Shown here: positions 5,999-9,981 of the stretch, piece after piece | Position numbering within the stretch: position 1 is the stretch's first letter | Layout: each line of letters begins with the position of its first letter | Source: DASSHC01 sp035693105 | GTDB lineage: Bacteria > Chloroflexota > Chloroflexia > Thermomicrobiales > Thermomicrobiaceae | DNA length: 9,981 nt | Assembly (NCBI GenBank): GCA_035693105.1 | Contig: DASSHC010000252.1 | Location: 1 to 9,981, forward strand | Direction: 5' to 3' | Position numbers and translations under genes: made by a program | The notes under the pieces: model-generated | What the model was told of the DNA's origin: nothing | What the model saw: only the letters and a program-made list of their open reading frames with translations | Database searches by the model: none

Positions 5999-6439
5999 CT
6001 ACACCAGATGCACGATTTCGACGTCCGGCCAGTGGGCGGCGAGGTATTCGGCCACCAGCCGCCGGTGGCAGCGCTGCGGCGTCGCCTCGCTGCAGAGGAG
6101 GCAGGCGCCGTCCAGCTCCGCCGGGTCGAGCCGCGACTCGATCGCGCGCTCGCGCAGGAGGGCGTGGAAGCGCGTCTCGTACTCCGGCCAGGAGATGGCC
6201 TTCTTGCGGTAGTCCGCGAAAATCTCCTCGCTGGGCGCCAGCCGCGGCTCGTGGCGGTAGCCGATGCGGCCGATGGCGTCCAGGAAGTAGCGCAGGTCGT
6301 CCTGCTTGGCGAAGCCGGCGAGCTGCGAGGTGTTGTGCAGCCGCGTGTCGAGCACGCGCCGCACGCTCGCATGGTGCAGCAGGCCGAAGAACGTCTCAGC
6401 GCTCTTCTGGGTGAAGCCGATGGTGAAGATCGTCGTCAT
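5999..6439 (-). CDS. DUF488 family protein
   Basis: This 146-aa protein shows the hallmarks of DUF488: an N-terminal strand IFTIGFTQKSAETFF (4-18), the VLDTRLHNTSQLAGF segment (29-43), the helix-rich EEIFADYRKK and SWPEYETRFHALL segments (71-95), and the C-terminal LLCSEATPQRCHRRLVAEYL segment (114-133) with C116, C124, H125 and R126. The family is small, soluble and widespread, and its function is not firmly known. The ATG at 6439 is used because family similarity begins exactly there; the open frame continues 55 codons upstream with unrelated Pro/Arg-rich sequence. The ribosome binding site is weak (GGACGAG). It lies 95 bases after the second HicB-like gene on the same strand, so a shared transcript is possible but not evident. 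Confidence 0.9.
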   Translation of the reverse strand: MTTIFTIGFTQKSAETFFGLLHHASVRRVLDTRLHNTSQLAGFAKQDDLRYFLDAIGRIGYRHEPRLAPSEEIFADYRKKAISWPEYETRFHALLRERAIESRLDPAELDGACLLCSEATPQRCHRRLVAEYLAAHWPDVEIVHLV

Positions 6440-6517
6440 CGCGCTCGTCCATTCGATAGGCGATCCGCGCGCCGCGCGAGATGAAACGGGCTGACCCTGC
6501 CAACCCGCTGCAAGCTT

Positions 6518-6534
6518 GAGCCCGAACCCGGCTC
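6518..6534 (-). other. Small hairpin directly after a HicB-like gene
   Basis: GAGCC and GGCTC pair around a seven-base loop immediately after the TGA stop of the gene at 6535-6756. The stem is only five base pairs and no T-run follows, so a terminator role is weak. Confidence 0.3.
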
Positions 6535-6756
6535 TCACGCGAAGAGCATGCGCCCCTTCGGTTGGGGGATCGGGCGGCCCAGCTCGCGGGCGGTTTCGAC
6601 CCACTCTCGGGCCACAATCTGAAGGTTCGCCAGCGCCGCTTCCGGCGTCCGGCCGTCGGCCGCCGCTCCGGTCAGCTCGGGCATCTCGGCGACGAAAGCC
6701 TCGTCCTCTGAACTCCAGTAGATGATGACCGCATAGCGCAGCGGCGTGTCAATCAT
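6535..6756 (-). CDS. HicB-like antitoxin-family protein, 73 aa
   Basis: The protein has the compact HicB-type beta-alpha fold pattern: strand RYAVIIYWSSEDEAFVAEMP (7-26), a glycine-containing turn (LTGAAADGRTPEEAL-like segment at about 28-42), and a helix ANLQIVAREWVETARELG (43-60), followed by the typical PIPQPKGR tail. In other members the turn often reads GCxADG; here the cysteine position is alanine. No DNA-binding helix-turn-helix or ribbon domain follows, so it is a one-domain form. In the family such proteins neutralise HicA RNases, but many copies like this stand alone with unknown roles. No HicA-like gene (a small basic double-stranded-RNA-binding-like toxin with a catalytic His) is visible next to it. 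The ATG at 6756 is 22 bases after the stop of another HicB-like gene, and its ribosome binding site is weak. Confidence 0.87.
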   Translation of the reverse strand: MIDTPLRYAVIIYWSSEDEAFVAEMPELTGAAADGRTPEAALANLQIVAREWVETARELGRPIPQPKGRMLFA

Positions 6757-6778
6757 TGCTCAAGCTCTCGTGCCGGCC

Positions 6779-6952
6779 TCACGAGGGAACCACAGTCGCT
6801 TGAGAAAACTGGAAGTACAGCTCCAATGCCTCACGGAGATTCACCAGCGCCTCGGCCTCCGTCTCGCCCTGGCTGGCCACATCGATCTCCAGGCACTGGG
6901 CCACGTACCAATCACCTTCTCGCACGACGCTAGCGGTAAACGTTCGCTTCAC
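6779..6952 (-). CDS. Short HicB-like protein, 57 aa
   Basis: Reading the minus strand from GTG at 6952 gives a protein beginning VKRTFTASVVREGDWYVAQC, then LEIDVASQGETEAEALVNLR, a helix EALELYFQFS and the end QATVVPS. The features (strand, GDWYVAQC-x-E, ASQGET-x-EA-x-x-NL-x-EA-x-EL) are those of HicB-type antitoxins. It is slightly shorter than most relatives, which usually continue beyond the helix with another strand. There is no in-frame ATG, GTG or TTG close upstream, so GTG is the best start. A GGAGGAGAGG sequence lies upstream, although its spacing to the start is long. The GTG overlaps the TGA stop of a short upstream frame (GTGA). A second HicB-like gene follows 22 bases downstream; the two probably form one transcript. 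Each is HicB-like but the pair shows only distant similarity to one another. No toxin gene is adjacent. Confidence 0.82.
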   Translation of the reverse strand: MKRTFTASVVREGDWYVAQCLEIDVASQGETEAEALVNLREALELYFQFSQATVVPS

Positions 6953-7045
6953 TCGTGCATCATCCTCTCCTCCGTCGGCATCATCATGCCGGGCTGACTC
7001 ACCACGGCGCTCTGCCGCGGTCTGAGACAGACGGCAGGCGGTATT

Positions 7046-7095
7046 GAACCGGCTACGACGAATAGGCGAAGTCGCCTGAGTGTAGCCGATCGTTC
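7046..7095. other. Two-tier inverted repeat between glpD and the HicB-like genes
   Basis: The inner stem AGGCGA (7064-7069) pairs with TCGCCT (7072-7077). An outer stem CGGCTAC (7050-7056) pairs with GTAGCCG (7082-7088), and GAAC (7046-7049) can extend it by pairing with GTTC (7092-7095). It lies 37 bases beyond the glpD stop on the minus strand. It could end or protect the glpD transcript, but there is no U-run, so it is not a classical intrinsic terminator. Confidence 0.5.
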
Positions 7096-7131
7096 AGCAT
7101 GGTCAAGGAGCGGGGCGCGCCCGGACTTGCC

Positions 7132-8793
7132 TTACCCCGCCTCCGCCTGCCGGGCCAGGGCGCGGGGGCGGAACTGCTGCACGTACTGGCGGTAGGCGGC
7201 GGCCTCCTGCTGGGCGCGCGCCTGCTCCCAGCCGAGCGTGCGCTGGGCGATGGCGGCGGCGTGGTCGAGCGCGTCCAGCCCGGCCGACGCGTCCAGCCCG
7301 ACCATGCCGCGGCGCATCAGGATGTCCTCCAGCGTCTCGGCCAGCTCCCAGCGGGCGGCGTAGGGCACTTCGGCGGCGATGGCGCCGGTGTCGGGGCTGA
7401 AGATCTGCCGCAGGTTGGCATCACCCTTGGCGATCCGCAGGATCTGGCGCGCCATCACCCCGTAGATGCGCAGCAGCCGCTGGGCGACGGCGGCCTCCAG
7501 ACCGGAGTTTGCGGTGAAGTCGGCGGCGAAGGCTGCCCAGTCGTCGGTATTGCCGCCGGGAAGCGGGATCTTGCCGGTCAGCGCGGGCGGCGCCGGGCGG
7601 CCGAGCAGCTTGAAGATCAGGTCGGTCGTCTCCTCGGCCAGGCCGCGGTAGGTGGTGATCTTGCCGCCGACGATCGAGATCATGCGGTTCAGGGGCGGCT
7701 GGTGCGGGTGGATGATGTGCTTGCGGGTGATGCTCCCCGGCGTGCCCTCCTCCTTATAGGGGAGCGGGCGCACCCCGGCGTAGGCGAAGAGGACGTCGCC
7801 GCGCGTCAGGTGCGCCGGGGGGATGACGTGGTTGGTCTCGTTGATCAGGTAGGTGATCTCCTCCTCGTCCGGCACGACCTGGTCGAGACTGCCGGTGTAG
7901 CGTAGGTCGGTGGTGCCGATCAGGTAGCGGCCGTTCCAGGGCACGATGAAGTAGGGGCGGCGGTCGGCGCTGGCCTCGACGTAGAGCGCCTCCTTGGGCG
8001 CGCCGGGGAAGGCGTCGACCACGATGTGGCTTCCCTTGGTCCCGCCGATGTAGCGGTCCGGGTCGAGATCGCCCAGCACCTGGTCGACCCAGGGGCCGGC
8101 GACGTTGACCGTGACCGGCGCGTGCACAGTATACTCGCGGCCAGCCTCGCCAAAGACATCGGTGAAGGCCACGCCGGTCACGTTGCCCTGGCCGTCGGTC
8201 AGCGGGCGCTCGACGCGGCAATAGGTCAGCACTTGCGCGCCGTGGTCGCGCGCCGAGAGCGCGTTCTCGACCGTCAGCCGCTCGGGGAAGGTGATCTGGG
8301 CATCGTAATAGAGCGCGGCGCCGCGCAGCCCCTCGGGGTTGAGGCCCGGCTCCAGCTCCAGCGTCTGTTCGCGGCTGAGCATGCGGTGGTTGGCCATGCT
8401 CTTGTCGTAGGAGAGGATGTCGTAGGCGATCATGCCCAGCCGGATCAGGCCGGGGCCGCGCTTGCCGCCGGCGTAGATCGGGATCAGGAACTCGAGCGGC
8501 TGGACCAGGTGGGGCGCGATGCGCAGCAGGATCTCGCGCTCGCGCAGCGACTCGCGCACCAGCGGCACCTCGTAGTGCTCCAGGTAGCGCAGGCCGCCGT
8601 GGATCAGGCGGGTCGACCAGGAGGTCGTGCCGCTGGCGATATCGCCCTTGTCGAGCAGCAGCACCTTCAGCCCCCGCAGCGCGGCGTCGCGCGCGATCCC
8701 GGCGCCGTTGATCCCGGCACCGATGATAATGACGTCGAACGCCTGCTGCTCGATATCGTCCGGGATCGGTGTCATTCGCTCTGCTAGGACCAT
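7132..8793 (-). CDS. glpD: Aerobic glycerol-3-phosphate dehydrogenase (FAD-dependent)
   Basis: This 553-aa enzyme oxidises sn-glycerol 3-phosphate to dihydroxyacetone phosphate at the membrane, passing electrons via FAD to the quinone pool. The N-terminal dinucleotide-binding motif is DVIIIGAGINGAGIARDAAL (20-39), followed by GTTSWSTRLIHGGLRYLEH (55-73), which is typical of GlpD. Later conserved stretches are GGTKGSHIVV (250-259), LIGTTD (291-296), FAYAGVRPL (336-344) and GGKITTYR (376-383). The C-terminal DAO_C-type helical domain contains ELAETLEDILMRRG (483-496). Length fits the family (about 500-560). ATG at 8793 is chosen, with a modest GAGG ribosome binding site; ATG at 8775 is an alternative. 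The open frame extends 40 codons further upstream, but that part is family 2 repeat sequence and probably untranslated. It follows the enzyme I gene on the same strand after 149 bases. The neighbourhood suggests a glycerol/dihydroxyacetone locus. Confidence 0.95.
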   Translation of the reverse strand: MVLAERMTPIPDDIEQQAFDVIIIGAGINGAGIARDAALRGLKVLLLDKGDIASGTTSWSTRLIHGGLRYLEHYEVPLVRESLREREILLRIAPHLVQPLEFLIPIYAGGKRGPGLIRLGMIAYDILSYDKSMANHRMLSREQTLELEPGLNPEGLRGAALYYDAQITFPERLTVENALSARDHGAQVLTYCRVERPLTDGQGNVTGVAFTDVFGEAGREYTVHAPVTVNVAGPWVDQVLGDLDPDRYIGGTKGSHIVVDAFPGAPKEALYVEASADRRPYFIVPWNGRYLIGTTDLRYTGSLDQVVPDEEEITYLINETNHVIPPAHLTRGDVLFAYAGVRPLPYKEEGTPGSITRKHIIHPHQPPLNRMISIVGGKITTYRGLAEETTDLIFKLLGRPAPPALTGKIPLPGGNTDDWAAFAADFTANSGLEAAVAQRLLRIYGVMARQILRIAKGDANLRQIFSPDTGAIAAEVPYAARWELAETLEDILMRRGMVGLDASAGLDALDHAAAIAQRTLGWEQARAQQEAAAYRQYVQQFRPRALARQAEAG

Positions 8794-8817
8794 GCCTGCC
8801 TCACTCTCTGCCGACGA

Positions 8818-8859
8818 GCCCTCATCCCCCGCCCCTTCTCCCAATACTGGGAGAAGGGG
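8818..8859 (-). repeat. Family 2 stem-loop repeat, copy B (reversed)
   Basis: Read on the minus strand it shows a 12-bp perfect stem, CCCCTTCTCCCA with TGGGAGAAGGGG, around the loop GTAT, followed by CGGGGGATGAGGGC. This is the same order of parts as copy A at 4498-4537. It lies 25 bases upstream of the glpD ATG, so it would form a stable hairpin in the leader of any transcript arriving from the enzyme I gene. Confidence 0.8.
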
Positions 8860-8897
8860 AGCTAGTTTGCGGAACATGTGCCTGCTCCCCCTAAGAT

Positions 8898-8956
8898 CCC
8901 CGTCTCCCAGCATTGGCTTCGTCCGGAGAGGGAGTTAGGGGGTTAGGGGGTGAAGG
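8898..8956 (+). repeat. Diverged family 2 repeat, copy C, overlapping the end of ptsI
   Basis: CCCCGTCTCCCA (8898-8909), a 13-base spacer ending in TTCGT, then CCGGAGAGGG (8923-8932) and AGTTAGGGGGTTAGGGGGTGAAGG mirror the layout of copy A, with a longer loop and an imperfect stem (TCTCC with GGAGA). It faces away from copy B 38 bases away, giving an inverted pair as seen in REP-pair clusters. Its G-rich right end runs into the last codons and stop of the enzyme I gene. Assignment to the family is by eye. Confidence 0.55.
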
Positions 8957-9981
8957 CCCGCCGCGCCGTCTCCGCCGCGTCGCGGGCGCTCAGCCCCCGG
9001 ATCAGCTCCTTCGCCTCGGGGATGCGCGCCGCCGTCATGCTCAGCTCGCGCAACCCGAGCCCGATCAGCAGCGGGATCGCCGCCGGATCGCCGGCCAGCT
9101 CGCCGCAGACGGCGACCGGCTTGCCGGCGCTCCCCGCCGCCGCCACCGCCAGCTCGATCAGGCGCAGCACCGCCGGGTCGAGCGGCGAGTAGGCGGCGGC
9201 GAGGTCCGCGTTGGTGCGATCGACCGCCAGCGTGTACTGCACCAGGTCGTTGGTACCCAGGCTGAAGAAGTCGACCTCCCGGATCAGCCGCTCCGCCGCC
9301 AGCGCCGCCGCCGGCACCTCGATCATGATCCCCAGCGGGAGCGCCGCCCGGTGCGCGATCCTCTCGGCGCGCAGCTCGGCGGCGGCCGCGTCCAGGGCCG
9401 CCCGCGCCGCGCGCACGTCCGCCACCGTGGTCACCATGGGGAACATCAGCCAGATGTCGCCCACCGTCGCCGCGCGCAGCACCGCTCGCAGTTGCGTGCG
9501 GAAGAGCGCCGGGTGGCGCAGCGTGAGCCGCAGCCCGCGCACGCCGAGGAAGGGGTTCAGCTCCGGCTCGGCCGCGATCCCCGGCACCGGCTTGTCGCCG
9601 CCGACATCGAGCGTGCGGATCACCACCGGCCGGCCGCTCATCCCCTCGGCGACCGCGCGGTAGGCGGCCACCTGCTCCTCCTCGCCCGGCAGCTCGGCGC
9701 GCTCGATGAAGAGGAACTCGGTGCGGAAGAGGCCGATTCCCTCCGCGCCGTTGGCCAGCGCGCGCTGCACCTCGCCCGGCGCGCCGATGTTGGCGAAGAG
9801 CTCGACCCGCGCGCCGTCGGTCGTGACCGCCGGCAGCTCGCGCAGGGCCGCGCGCCGCTCCCGCTCCTGCCGCTCCCGCGCCACGCGCGCCTGGTATTCG
9901 GCCAGCGTCGCCGGGTCGGGCGCCAGGATCACCTCGCCGCGCTCGCCGTCGACCGCGGCCAGCTCACCCGCGGTCGCCTCG
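8943..9981 (-). CDS. ptsI: PTS enzyme I (phosphoenolpyruvate-protein phosphotransferase), C-terminal part; N-terminus outside window
   Basis: The frame is open through the right edge and 345 residues are visible. It begins at the end of the swivelling phosphohistidine domain (DGERGEVILAPDP, about 11-23). A charged helical linker (about 24-47) follows, then the PEP-binding TIM barrel with GIGLFRTEFLF (81-91), RTLDVGGDKP (121-130), NPFLGVRGLRL (142-152), LGIMIEVPAAAL (216-227), FFSLGTNDLVQYTLAVDR (238-255) and VCGELAGDP with the catalytic cysteine C292. These are enzyme I features rather than those of pyruvate phosphate dikinase. The enzyme takes phosphate from PEP and passes it to HPr. The phosphohistidine motif itself is outside the window, so a fusion (for example to DhaM or HPr domains, known in some bacteria) cannot be excluded. 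The final codons (A-F-T-P-stop) coincide with a dispersed repeat at 8898-8956. glpD follows downstream on the same strand. Confidence 0.93.
   Translation of the reverse strand, partial: EATAGELAAVDGERGEVILAPDPATLAEYQARVARERQERERRAALRELPAVTTDGARVELFANIGAPGEVQRALANGAEGIGLFRTEFLFIERAELPGEEEQVAAYRAVAEGMSGRPVVIRTLDVGGDKPVPGIAAEPELNPFLGVRGLRLTLRHPALFRTQLRAVLRAATVGDIWLMFPMVTTVADVRAARAALDAAAAELRAERIAHRAALPLGIMIEVPAAALAAERLIREVDFFSLGTNDLVQYTLAVDRTNADLAAAYSPLDPAVLRLIELAVAAAGSAGKPVAVCGELAGDPAAIPLLIGLGLRELSMTAARIPEAKELIRGLSARDAAETARRAFTP

Noticed and set aside
7041..7056. GGTTCAAT-like sequence on the minus strand resembling a tRNA T-loop
   Set aside because: The flanking stem has a mismatch and neither acceptor nor anticodon arms can be formed around it; the local structure is better explained by the hairpin at 7046-7095.
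7099..8787. Plus-strand open frames opposite glpD
   Set aside because: They are shadows of glpD, which has a full set of family motifs on the minus strand.

Overview
The window is high-GC bacterial chromosome (GC-rich third positions, frequent GTG starts, strong AGGAGG-type ribosome binding sites). It carries a histidine kinase end, a two-repeat DUF2171-like protein, a lipoprotein HtrA protease, solitary HicB-like proteins, GlpD, PTS enzyme I and several families of dispersed palindromic repeats. That mix would fit a Chloroflexota genome, perhaps Thermomicrobia-like. This is an inference from style; no 16S or other marker gene is present.

Layout. The left part (1-4304) reads mostly on the plus strand: the C-terminal end of a sensor histidine kinase, a DUF2171/PRC-barrel-like protein, a small helical unknown on the minus strand, a voltage-gated-type ion channel followed closely by an unknown 132-aa protein, and a nucleotidyltransferase with an aminoglycoside-adenylyltransferase-like layout. 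The right part (4549-9981) reads entirely on the minus strand, in transcription order: PTS enzyme I (cut by the window edge), glycerol-3-phosphate dehydrogenase, two tandem HicB-like small proteins, a DUF488 protein and a membrane-anchored HtrA-like protease. The two blocks converge at about 4305-4548, a gap filled with palindromic repeats.

Gene relationships. Enzyme I and GlpD probably belong to a glycerol/dihydroxyacetone catabolic locus continuing beyond the right edge: GlpD makes DHAP, and enzyme I could feed phosphate to a PTS-dependent dihydroxyacetone kinase. The channel and the 132-aa protein are probably co-transcribed. The other genes look like independent accessory or housekeeping units.

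Non-coding structure. Nearly every larger gap holds dispersed repeats. Family 1 is a palindrome of about 120-150 bp with a GGATCCCTCGAC...GGGATGAC end motif, at 448-598 and 4343-4464; a diverged pair of its end motifs lies at 3097-3173 inside a 31-bp perfect inverted repeat (2998-3284). Family 2 is a CCCCTCTCCC/GGGAGAGGGG stem-loop followed by GGGGGTGAGGG, at 4498-4537, 8818-8859 (reversed) and, diverged, at 8898-8956. The last copy appears to supply the stop codon of the enzyme I gene. I see no convincing undescribed multi-gene system. The most notable points are the non-canonical channel selectivity filter with its partner gene, the orphan tandem HicB pair, and the repeat architecture.
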